Shown: piece by piece, positions 9,473 to 18,416 of the stretch
Position numbering within the stretch: position 1 is the stretch's first letter
How the letters are laid out: each line of letters begins with the position of its first letter
Source: Larix sibirica
Lineage: Eukaryota > Streptophyta > Pinopsida > Pinales > Pinaceae
Direction of reading: 5' to 3'
NCBI GenBank assembly: GCA_004151065.3
Contig: NWUY0300047559.1
Location: 13,400 to 40,890, forward strand
Length of the DNA stretch: 27,491 bases
Position numbers and translations under genes: made by a program
The notes under the pieces: generated by a model
Seen by the model: only the letters and a program-made list of their open reading frames with translations
The model's database searches: none
What the model was told of the DNA's origin: nothing

Positions 9473-9518
9473 TGTTGGATATAATTATTTCTCTTGCCAT
9501 GTAATAGTCATCTAAAGT
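9473..9518 (+). repeat. Start of copia LTR, left of LINE B
   Basis: TGTTGGATATAATTATTTCTC aligns with the LTR starts at 802 and 3401. The alignment runs to TCTAAAGT (9518), then a run of nine Ts marks the LINE tail. The LTR resumes at 13509. Confidence 0.87.
9502..9518. repeat. Target-site duplication, left of LINE B
   Basis: TAATAGTCATCTAAAGT is repeated as TAATAGTTAATTAAAGT at 13509-13525 (14 of 17 match). In the uninterrupted LTR the sequence occurs once (TAATAGTGAATTAAAGT, about 831). Copy C keeps the left copy at 3430-3446. Confidence 0.85.
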
Positions 9519-9845
9519 TTTTTTTTGTAAATAAGTAGAGAATATTTATATTATGATATATGGAAAAAAACACAAGGATCCATAATACAGATAGTGTTTA
9601 TCCTCCCTCTTGGGGATACCAAACTAAAATAAAGATCCTGAAGGTCTACACTAATAGCATAATTCAAAAAAATATCTTAAGCTCTGATCCTACTCATGGG
9701 ATATCTATTATAGTATCTATCATAATTGTCTTTGTAGCTGACAAAAATAGACAGACTTTGCATACTACTAGTGCAAGAAAAAAAACCTAAGTTAATAGAA
9801 AAAGTAGAGCTATGCATGGACTCGAAAAGAAGACCAGGAACTTGG
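9518..9845 (-). other. 3' UTR and poly(A) tail of LINE B
   Basis: About 330 bases from the stop of the 3' ORF to the poly(A) remnant. The 9584-9700 part is almost unchanged among copies A, B and C. The last 60 bases (GTAAATAAGTAGAG to the GGATCC) are shared by B and C and cut off by the N in A. I see no canonical AATAAA on the minus strand close to the tail. Confidence 0.6.
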
Positions 9846-10850
9846 CTATCTCTGGTTGGGATATGCGTCATCTAGAATAGAGATAGGGGCATCCTTGGAG
9901 GTCCCTAGAAGGCTTGCGGTTTGACTGGTGCTAGCTTCAATGTGCTGCATGGTGATGTGCATCTTGGATGTCATCAAGCAGTTGATGCGTTTAATGTATT
10001 CCACCAAATTGAGGACTTCCTCACCTGGATTGTTGGTGGAGCTCTCCATAGATATCAAATTGTTTGTGAGCTTGCACAGGACCTAGTTTAGGGCAATCGA
10101 ATCTTCATAGTGCGTGGTGAAGTCTCTGACACTTCTTGTGTTTTGAATCCAACATGTGAGCAGGTTCTCATTATCGTCCATCACTTCATCACAAGGAGGA
10201 TCTGGATATCCGCCCTCTTCCTCCTTGCTCGCACTGGCTTTGTCCTCATTGGTTTGGGTTTGAGAAGCCTATTCAGGAATGAACACAATGTTGACTTTAC
10301 TGGCTAATCGCGTGACACTATCATTCAGGATATTAGCTTCTCTTTGGAGACCCTTGATGATGTTCCCAATATTATTGCTCGCGTTCTGTCGTATCTCCCT
10401 ATCCACTAGTATTTGACCAAGAGTGAGCTTCCCTTTCCAGTATCCAATGAGAGTGTAGTCGAAAAGGGTTTGCTGAGAACACATTGCACCAGGTTCGGAT
10501 TCCCAGAAGGAGAGATAATCAACAGGTTGCAAGTGTTGGATTCCCTAAAATTTCTCGCACAATTCCTTTTCTTTCATTTCAATCATGTTCCTGATTTTTG
10601 GTTGGATGGAGCTCTTGGAGGCCATGGCCACTTCGGCCACTCTGAGTTGATTGGCGGTAACACTTCCATGCTCTATGTGGAACATGATGCATTTCTTTGG
10701 ATGACCCATATTATCATTATCACTCCAGATTAGACAATATTGATGGGTGTTTTCCACTTTATGTAGACAGTCCAGAAATGGGATGAGTTTGGCGAATTTG
10801 GTCATTGACATTTTTGTAGTTTCTTTCCTTAATAGTCTTGTACCTGCCAT
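9846..10850 (-). pseudogene. Unassigned 3' ORF of LINE family 1, copy B (335 codons)
   Basis: This is the cleanest copy. A single minus-strand frame runs from the Met of MAGTRLLRKETTKMSMTKF (10850) to NQR and a stop at 9846, with no frameshift. It is interrupted only by stops after LCEKF (10545), VFIPE (10269) and IALN (about 10086). About sixteen stops would be expected in 335 random codons, and the stops differ among copies except where B and C share history, so an open ancestor is likely. It starts about 100 bases after the RNase H stop and in another frame. Features: a coiled-coil-like segment (NIIKGLQREANILNDSV), an acidic KEEEGG stretch, and no domain I recognise. It could be an extra LINE ORF or a captured transcript. 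Confidence 0.55.
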
Positions 10851-10953
10851 TAAGTTGGCCTTTATGGTTTATGATTGTCTCATACATGTGTTTATGCTTG
10901 TAGATCTCATTGAATCCTTTGTAGAGGATCCCTATACCATGCTTGAGGCTGAT

Positions 10954-11665
10954 TTAGGCTACATCGATAACTTGTCCTTGGTCCATGTGCTCCTTATGTT
11001 TATATTTGTAGATTTGGTGGTTACCATCTTGTCCATCCCTAGGGGTGTTGTTGTTGTTGTCTACCTTTGTCCTTTCCATGCCAGGATCTACATGTGGGTT
11101 TATCTGTCCTCTGCCACTTGGATCGTGGTTACTAAGAGAATGATGTTCCATGTCTTTGGTGGAGAGTGAGTGAAATATAGGCATGAAGGACTCTCTTTCC
11201 ATCCTAGTTGGAGTGTCATCTATCACTCTTGTTCCGGTCGTGGTTGCTGCGTTTTCCATGAGTTCAACGACTTTTTTTCCCTCTCTTTTGACGTGTCTAG
11301 GGATCAGCATGGGATGTCTTTGATCAAGTTCACCATTGTTCTCATTTCTTCTTCCAGTCTCCAATTTTGGCTAAGAGCTTTGACGGACATCCCATTCAGA
11401 ATTTTCCGATAGTGTTGATAAGTATTTGAGAATATCCTTCCACGATGAGTTTCTTGTATTGATTCATGCCCTCGATTTGGAGTCCTTTATTTAGAGATTC
11501 TAATTCATCTACAATATTGTTGTTAATTCCCATGTAACCTGCATATAGTCTGAGAATTTCTCTTGCTTCATTTCTAAAGACTCCTCCAAAACCAGCATGG
11601 TCGGGATTGTTTTTGGAAGCCCTAGAAAAATTGAGTCTGATGAAGCCTTCAGGAGGAGGACTCCA
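10954..11665 (-). pseudogene. LINE RNase H domain, copy B (inactive)
   Basis: The minus strand reads SPPPEGFIRLNFSRASKNNP, HAGFGGVFRNEA, DELESLNKGLQIEGMNQYKK, LIVEGYSQILINT and VKREGKKVVELMENAA. The first Asp (NFD) is Ser at 11624-11626 and the VEGD Asp is Tyr, as in copy C. One T is missing in the run near 11400 relative to copy A, again as in C, moving the C-terminal half into another frame. The last 136 codons (11364-10954) are open and include the Asn-rich tail (VDNNNNTPRDGQDGN). Confidence 0.87.
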
Positions 11666-11739
11666 GAATAAAGGGACTGGAGTTGCAGGGAGTGCGGTAA
11701 TTAGAAGTGGTAACCCGGAGTTGGAGGTTAAAGGCCCAA

Positions 11740-12870
11740 GATTTTAAAATTATATCTTCCCTGGGATCTAGATTTTTGTCTTCCTCCGACCAAGATTGGA
11801 TCTCCACAATCTCTTTGAGCATTAATTTGAGTTTTAACAAGCCACCTCTTGAGGGGAGGAATGATTCCTGAATATTTTGTTGTTTCGTTCATTCTAGATA
11901 ACCCAAAGTAGACAGGGGAGAACAACTACCAGAGTCTGTTGAGGATGGGACTATTGAAGGGATTACAGTTCCAGTTGAGTAAGGTTGAGTTAATATTGGT
12001 TATGTCTCTTTTGGTTAGTTTTAATATGGTTGCTCCTTTGTCCTAGAGTCCATTAATATAGGGGCATGAGTTAAATAAGGGCTCCTTGTTTTCCCCTCCT
12101 TGATGGCATAGATGACATAAATTTGGTTTTGTGAATCCTCTTTTGGTCAGATTGTCCCAGGTGAGTGTTCAATTTTTTATGAGGAGTCAGAGGAAGGTGG
12201 AGAATTTCAGCCATATTTTTGTGTTCTAAACTTGTTTCCAGATGGGTTCGTCCTGCAGATTGTGGTGGCTAGAATATATGAAGAAGCCTTCTTTGATTGA
12301 GAAGCTTCCTTTAGGAAATTATCCCCATATAAGTTTGTCCTCTCCCTCTTTGGTTTTAATTCTTATGTTTTGTAGCTCTTCAGAAATAGCGAAGGTGATG
12401 TTAGGTTTAGGTTGGACAAGCCATCTATTAGTGGGTAGCCAATGTCTCCATTATGAGACGGTTGTTTCATTGCTCCAGAAGTGAGAGACTTTGAGTAAGT
12501 TTCTTCTATCCATATCTTCCCTGAGATGATCAACTGTGAGGATATCTTGCAGTTTTGGGGCTTGTTTCCATGAGTCTTCCCAAAAAAGTGCTCTATTGCC
12601 ACTTCTTATTTCCCAGAAGCTATGTTTTTGAACTAGGTGTATGTTGGCCCAAGATAGATTCCAAATGGTGGAGCCTTGTATATGATCATTGTATCTAATG
12701 AGACCTGGTTGGTCTCAGAGAGGGCAGTATTTTGAATTCCAAAAGAGACTCCAAGGCTCCTGATCATGTGTTATCCAGTTCCACCATAATTTGGATCCTA
12801 AAACTTGATTGATGAGGTCCGGATCTCTCAATCCAAGGCCACCTTTCAAATTTGGCTTATAGACATTTTC
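11740..12870 (-). pseudogene. LINE ORF2 middle region with zinc-binding motif, copy B
   Basis: The minus strand continues from RT with KPNLKGGLGLRDPDLINQVLG, WNWITHDQEPWSLFWNSKY, HSFWEIRSGNRALFWEDSWKQ and then STFLWLLIKN, LTWDNLTKRGFTKPNLCHLC (about 12190-12100). This is the usual order downstream of RT in plant LINEs, ending in the zf-RVT cysteine cluster. Stops and frame changes occur throughout. Plus-strand ORFs such as 12242-12484 are shadows. Confidence 0.8.
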
Positions 12871-13502
12871 CTAGCAGACAAGAGCCCATTCATTGTGGTT
12901 GTTGCTGCTTCCCCAAAGAAAGTTTCTCTGGGGATTTTTTATTCTTTCGAAGATGGACTTCGAGGCAGCAAGGATTGAGAAAAGGTAGAACAACATGGCT
13001 TGGAGGATAGATTTGACTAAGTTTAGCCTTCCATCTAGGTTGAGGGCTCTGAAGGACCAACTGGTAAGACACTTGTTGAGAAGGGCCAAGAGATATTCCC
13101 AGTTGGCTTGGCGGAGAGGTTTTTCCATGAGTGGGGCTCCCAAGTATTTGGAGGGTAGATTAATAATGGTAAAGCCAAGACAATAGGAAATACGTATTTG
13201 GATTAGGGGAGTGGTATTGAAGAAAAAGAGTTGGGATTTTTCTAGGTTGACACTAGCTATAGAGGCTTCTTCAAAATGGTTTAAGATGGTTTTAACAGCT
13301 TTGGTTTCTTTGAAGGAAGGTTGTCCCATGAGGAGAGTGTCATCAACAAATTGCTAGTGCGAGTAGGTGGGAGTGCCCCTGTGGAGATTGAGACCTTTGA
13401 GATTTCCATCGAGGAGGTTGGTCTGAATGGTTCTTCCAAGACCTTCATCCATGAGGATGTACAAGAAAGGAGATAGTGGATCACCCTAACGAATTCACCT
13501 TG
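12871..13502 (-). pseudogene. LINE reverse transcriptase, C-terminal half, copy B
   Basis: The minus strand reads GDPLSPFLYILMDEGLGRTI (13485 down), QFVDDTLLMGQPSFKETKAV (FVDD at about 13350-13339), VNLEKSQLFFFNTTP, LPSKYLGAPLMEKPLRQANW, SWSFRALNLDGRLNLVKSIL and RNFLWGSSNN. FVDD is the catalytic YxDD-type motif; GDPLSP is the preceding conserved block, here without its Gln because a stop (TAG) stands in its place. Another TAG lies just before the Gln of QFVDD. From 13329 to 12871 the frame is open for 152 codons. RT N-terminal motifs and the endonuclease are missing because of 5' truncation. Confidence 0.92.
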
Positions 13503-13508
13503 CGGGCA

Positions 13509-13525
13509 TAATAGTTAATTAAAGT
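13509..13525. repeat. Target-site duplication, right of LINE B
   Basis: TAATAGTTAATTAAAGT pairs with 9502-9518. It is closer than the left copy to the empty site in the complete LTR at about 831. Confidence 0.83.
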
Positions 13526-14378
13526 CAAGTTCAAAACAATTAATATTTTTGTAGTAGTAGGGATCGAGGTTGGATAAGTCATATCAGTATATGTTCAGTC
13601 AGTGAGGTGATGAGGTGGTCAAAAATTACATTAAAGGAATTTTGCAGATAGTAGTAATGGCATCACATTAAGTCTTGTTCGATATTTAAGCTTCATCCAT
13701 CACATTTATTGCCACCATTCAATGAATAAGCATAATTCCTTATATGAAAAATTGGCTAAGTATCAAATAGCTTGAAAATTCCCACAGTTCATCAAGGGTG
13801 CCACATCGGAGATGGAAATGTGTGCTCGAGAAGAGTCCAGATGGATCAAGTCTAACAATGTATCAAACATAAAACGTCGATGAAGTTTTATGTGCACTTC
13901 AGATGGAAGTTCGATGGGGAAATTCCAAAAGGGTGCCATATGTGGACAAGTTTCTATTGGAGTTACCATATCAGAGTTGCATAGACATGCCAGTTAGGAA
14001 AGGATCGATGGAGGAACCCCAATTGATCATTAGGGAGATATATCAAAAGTTGTAATTAAGCACAATGGTGTTGAAGGCCAATGGAGAGTCTCTATGGGAC
14101 ACGTGTCATCACATTGAAGTTATGTATCAATGTGCACAATAGGTGAACACATTAGAAAGGATGAAAGGTGGAGCCGGACAACTAAGATAGGATGACACAT
14201 GGAAGGATTTCAGAGTTCCATTTCGGTGTTAGAAATGGAACCTTTGTTTTGGATCATCATTGGTGAAGCCCGATGGACCAATTGGATGATAGTATTTTAC
14301 TGACATTTTTTGTTGTCATGTTTGTAATATGATCCGACCCAATAAGATATTATGGTTTTCGTGAAAATTTTGATTGTG

Positions 14379-14388
14379 TATAAAGATA
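14379..14388 (+). promoter_or_regulatory. TATA-like box in copia LTR (interrupted copy)
   Basis: TATAAAGATA is at the position equivalent to TATAAATATA at 1716, with AATAAA following at 14413-14418. Confidence 0.5.
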
Positions 14389-14552
14389 TGTAATTTGTAT
14401 TTTTGAAGAATGAATAAAAGAAAATAACACAAGAGTTTGCTTCTTCTGTGTGTGTCTATGTTAATTTTTGTGTGTGTTTTGAGTTTGTAAACTCCCTTGC
14501 ACACTTCATGTGTAAAGACATTTCTTGAAGATATAATTTTTCAAGTATGACA

Positions 14553-14839
14553 TTCTGTCTAAGAGGCACAATATGAGAACAATGAATTTGGAAGTTGAAT
14601 GCATTTTCATGGGTGTGACATCTCTACAAGAGTCATCGGGTCACCTCTTAAAGTGCATTCTTTTGTTGGTGAAGGAAAGCCAAAAGATCTAAGAAACAAT
14701 TCACAATAGCCAAAAAATGTATGAAACATTTCACAATTTCATTTGCAAGCTTCGAAGTGATTTCAATTGGCCTATTTGTTTCCAAGTGATCCATGAGCCC
14801 ATTCATTTGGAAAATAATTGCTTGCATTAATCCAAGACC
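14553..14839. other. Unassigned flank between copia LTR and repeat P
   Basis: About 290 bases with no recognisable ORF or repeat. It includes two similar short segments with CAATAGCCAAAA and AACATTTCACAATTTC. In the C paralogue this stretch is missing along with the rest of the deleted interval. Confidence 0.5.
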
Positions 14840-15239
14840 GTGATGACCGATTCAAATAACCTCAAATAATTATTAATAACTATAAATAAAACATGTTGTC
14901 CAAGTTAATAATTCTAAATAATGTCCATGTTAAATTTGAATCCTCCATTTATAAACACGATTAAGAATATTCTCATTTTATTGAATCCTCTTTGTAAATA
15001 ATACATTCATATTGAAAATTTTGAAAAATATGGCACCCCCACTAGTGATTAAATTTGAAGGGTTGGCCTTAATTTCAATTTGGTGGGCATATATTCAACT
15101 AATCCTTCAACGATGAAAGGTTACATTAATAATTGCATTTCTATTGACAAGTGTGCATTAAGAAAACCCTTCATATAAAAAAATATGAAATAAAATATTT
15201 ATCTTCCAAATCTTTACAATCTAAGTCCAAATGTGGGAT

Positions 15240-15240
15240 N
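15240..15240. other. Assembly seam with duplicated contig ends
   Basis: The 37 bases ending at 15239 (from CTTCCAAATC to TGTGGGAT) are repeated right after the N (15241-15277) with one difference. Q has this segment once (about 6017-6052). The simplest reading is two contig ends that overlap and were not merged. Confidence 0.92.
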
Positions 15241-15615
15241 CTTTCAAATCTTTACAATCTAAGTCCAAATGTGGGATCGAATGGTGGAGGTGTGAGGAAT
15301 TGAACGCCTCTTATAGGGGAGTGCCAACAAGTGGGTATTAACAATGCCAATATATTGTTTGTTTCTAGATTGATTTATTTTGGTGATAATTTAAATGTTC
15401 ACTTTGAAAAAAATGAGAATGGACTCCTACAAATTCTCAATCCCTGCCCAAGAATGGACTGTTGCAATAATGCACTACCCAATAATAGTTGTTGATAGTC
15501 AGGTATTGACTGCAATTTATTTGTATTGAAGCATTAAAAATGAGAATGGACTTCTAACAATCCACGCATTCAAATTCACAATCCATCCGTAATTTGTTGT
15601 AAATTAAACCTTCTC

Positions 15616-15620
15616 ATATT
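15616..15620. other. Empty insertion site for the short LTR
   Basis: ATATT stands between CCTTCTC and GACTTATATACC. In Q the same flanks are separated by the LTR, with GTACT on the left and GTATT on the right. This identifies a 5-bp target duplication. Confidence 0.8.
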
Positions 15621-16840
15621 GACTTATATACCTATTCAAGTTCATTCGCATACTAAAGCTTGAACTAAAAAGGAAAGATTTAACTCACCAAATTCAATTA
15701 ATAATTCGTCAAAAAGAGCTTGTTTACCCTTTTTTATTCGCAACAACAATATCTTGTCCTTGATTCTTAGCAACACTCATCCAAAATGCAATAATGACAC
15801 CTAGGATGCAACCAAAATTTGAATTGAAAAATTGCAATCAATGTGCAAACCCTAATAAAAACAACACAAAATTTGTTGCAGTGAACTTCAAAGGAAAAAA
15901 AGTGAAAAATGAGGAGGATTTTCTTACCATCCCTCCACAAATCAAAATCAAGGCAATTTGCATTTCCTTGTGACTTCGTGCAAACTCTTTGAAAATCATA
16001 TATAACAGTGCAAACACTTTGAGTATGTAAATGTCTACAAACCCTATGTTTGAAAATGTGGACTACGAATGCTCATGTCCTTCTATTGTTAGTGCATAAT
16101 TGTTGGAAATTTCTATAAAAAATACCCTATATCACTTAGAGAGATAAATAGTGATTGACTAACATGAGGTCGCTCTTTCAAGCCAGTGACACCCAGGAAA
16201 AATAGGGATAGATTTTTGTTAATGCATGCTCCAACAAGCTTCGAATAAAGAGAGAGTTAGGTGATCACTGAGGTGATTTAGGAGCTATATCTAGTTTCTT
16301 TCTCCATGGATGGAGATGCACATTTGTAGATTTCAATCAACACAGTGAAGGGTGATAGAAGTATCTTAAAAAGTGGCAACTCTTAATGGATTGTGAATGG
16401 CAGCAATGTTAGTTACAAAAATCATAATATTTACAATTCCTAACACTAAACCATTTCTAAACAGAGCACTCTGCAATTCCATGGATTCCATGATGGCCAC
16501 CATGCGAATAGTGATTCGATCATGTCCCTATAAAGTCCATTGTCCTTTTTTTATTAATTAAATAAAGAAAAAAAAAATCTCAATCTTAGATATCAAATTC
16601 ACTAGATTTTCCATTGAATTCTTAACTATAATGGAGCCAAGGTTCTTCCTTTTACCTCTATGTATACAGAACGTGTAGGTGGTGTGATTTAATGTATCCA
16701 CGTAACTATCATATCTATGTCATCCTTTAATGGCCATCGCGATAGCATTGTTGTAATAATTTTCTTACACATTGAATGCCAACAACTCACCCTGAATTGA
16801 ACACTAGACACGCTATGAATTAGAAATGTTTGACGAGCAA

Positions 16841-16841
16841 N
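16841..16841. other. Assembly seam (single N)
   Basis: The N joins P (ending GACGAGCAA, which in Q continues at 18265) to the interior of the short LTR. Both sides have better continuations elsewhere in the window. Confidence 0.88.
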
Positions 16842-17065
16842 TTGTAATCTCAATGGTCCTAAGTTGGTTAGTTAGTTGAGTTATTAGTTAATTCTAGTTT
16901 GACTAGGACACTTGGTTTTCCCATAGTATTTCCTATCCCATAGTATTGGACAGTGGTATTGATGTGATGTAATCCTATATAAGCTTATGGTTAATAATCA
17001 GAAGGCAATGAATATACCCACTTGTGTTCCATCTTCTATTTTGCTTCTCTCTTAATATTTTAACA
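16842..17065 (+). repeat. Short LTR, right part
   Basis: Starts at base 10 of the LTR seen at 6396 and runs to TTTTAACA (17065). TATATAA lies at 16976-16982 and AATATTTTAACA at the end. The overlap with 6405-6593 is 189 bases with one mismatch. The right flank GTATT (17066-17070) pairs with GTACT (6391-6395). No polypurine tract, primer-binding site or coding interior is attached. Confidence 0.82.
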
Positions 17066-18264
17066 GTATTGACTCATATACCTATTCAAGTCCATTCGCA
17101 GAGTAAACCTTGCTAAAAAGGGAAGATTTAACTCACCAAATTCAATTAATACTTCGTCAAAAAGAGCTTGTTTATCCTTTTTTATTTGCAACAACAATAT
17201 CTTGTCCTTGATTCTTAGCAACACTCATCTAGAAAGCAATAACAACACCTAGGACGCAACCAAATTTTGCACCGAAAAACCACAATCAACACCCAAACGC
17301 TAATAAAAACTACAAAAAATTGGTTGCAATGAACTTTAAAGGAATAAAAAGGAAAAAATGAGGAGGATTTTCTTACCATCCCTCCATGGATCAAAATCAA
17401 GGCAATTTGTATTTCCTTGTGACTTCGTGCAAACGCTTTGAAACTCCTTGAGAATGCAAATGTCTACAAACCCTTTGTTTGAAAATGCAGACTATGAATT
17501 CTCATGTCCTTCTATTGTTAGTGCGGAATGGGCAGGAAGTTCTATCACAAATCCCCTGAATCACTTAGGGAGAGAAATAGCGACTGACTAACGCGACGTC
17601 GCTCTTTCAAACCAGCAACACCCAGAAACAACATGGATAATTTTTCGTTAATAAATGCTCCAAACAAGCTTCGGATAAAGAGAGAGTTAGGTGATCACTA
17701 AGGTGATTTAGGAGCTATCTCTAGTTTCTTTCTCCATGGATAGGGATGCACATTTGCAGATTTCAATCAACATAATGAAGGATGATAAAAGTATCTTAAA
17801 AAGTGGCAACTCTTAATGGATTGTGAATAGCAACAATGTTAAGTTACAAAAATAATAATATTTCCAATTCCCAACACTAAACCATTTCTAAACATAGCAC
17901 TCTGCAATTCCATGGATGCCATCATGCCCACCATGCGAATAATGATCCGATAATGTCCCTATCAAGTACATTGTCCTTTTGTTATTAATGAAATCACACA
18001 CAAAAAAAAAATCTCAATCTTAGATATCAGATTCGCTAGATTTTCCATTGAATTCTTAACTAAAATGGAGCCAAGGCTCTCCCATGTACCTCTCTGTAAA
18101 ATGAACGTGTAGGTGGTGTTATTTAATGTATCCACGTAACTATCATATCTATCTCGTCCTTTAATGGCCATCTGGCTGACATTGTTGTAATAATTTGCTT
18201 ACACATCAGCTCACCTTGAACTGAACAGTGGACACGCTATGAATTAGAAATGTTTGACGAGCAA
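17066..18264. repeat. Repeat Q, right part
   Basis: Collinear with 15616-16840 of P. Q keeps several CG dinucleotides (for example AACGCGACGTCGC near 17590) where P has TG or CA, as expected if P lost methylated cytosines. The minus-strand ORFs 17215-17400 and 17962-18171 are short, are not kept in P and match nothing I know. I see no structure of an autonomous element. Confidence 0.8.
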
Positions 18265-18402
18265 TGTAATTTTAATATAAGTGTTACACTTTTTTAAAAC
18301 ATGTCAAAATTAAATTATTCTTTTTGATGTGTAGTTTTTAAATAGGAATTCTAGGATGTGTTTGGACCCTGTGAAGGGTTGTAACATGTTCAATTTTGAT
18401 CC
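18265..18402. other. Unassigned flank before LINE-2
   Basis: AT-rich sequence ending in TTTTGATCC just before the left target-site copy of LINE-2. Nothing is recognised in it. Confidence 0.5.
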
Positions 18403-18416
18403 GTGACCCCCACCCT
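18403..18416. repeat. Target-site duplication, left of LINE-2
   Basis: GTGACCCCCACCCT is repeated exactly at 24500-24513. The repeat brackets the entire second LINE. The C-rich 14-mer is unlike the AT-rich surroundings, which makes a chance match at both element ends unlikely. Confidence 0.9.

Larger units (their letters stand above)
9518..13508 (-). mobile_element. LINE-1 family copy B, 5'-truncated, inside a copia LTR
   Basis: A minus-strand LINE of about 3.99 kb. Its 3' end is a short poly(A) (plus-strand Ts at 9518-9526) directly abutting the left target-site copy; its 5' end at about 13508 lies inside the RT gene, just upstream of the GDPLSP motif. A 17-bp duplication flanks it. These are the marks of target-primed reverse transcription with 5' truncation. 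Reading on the minus strand: second half of RT, thumb/connection, zinc-binding region, RNase H with hydrophilic tail, unassigned 3' ORF, 3' UTR. The copia LTR continues on both sides, so LINE insertion came after the copia insertion. Confidence 0.92.
13509..14552 (+). repeat. Copia LTR, right part after LINE B
   Basis: This resumes the LTR at the second copy of the target site (13509-13525) and follows 831-1889 to the same end, TATGACA. With 9473-9518 it makes a complete LTR of about 1.07 kb. It contains a TATA-like box (TATAAAGATA, 14379) and AATAAA (14413). The flank after 14552 differs from that after 1889. The ORFs at 13763-13969 and 14316-14504 on the minus strand have no recognisable product. 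Confidence 0.9.
14840..16840. repeat. Repeat P (uninterrupted paralogue of Q), about 2 kb
   Basis: 14840-15615 matches 5648-6395, and 15616-16840 matches 17066-18264. P lacks the short LTR, so it shows the pre-insertion state. It is AT-rich, has no long ORF, and I recognise no family; a stretch with ACACCTAGGA, CAACAACAATATC and TTTGTTGCAGTGAAC is shared by both copies. An N at 15240 is flanked by a 37-base direct repeat. P stops at the N at 16841 while Q goes on, so the true end of the homology is unknown. Confidence 0.82.

Noticed and set aside
6396-17065. A single 10.7-kb LTR retrotransposon with LTRs at 6396 and 17065
   Set aside because: The interior holds LINE and copia fragments plus a paralogue of its own empty site, but no primer-binding site, gag-pol of its own or polypurine tract. 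Misplaced contigs explain the pattern better.
17215-17400. Minus-strand ORF of 61 codons in repeat Q
   Set aside because: It is not preserved in P and is rich in Phe, Val and Cys, as expected from a T-rich strand. No family is recognised.
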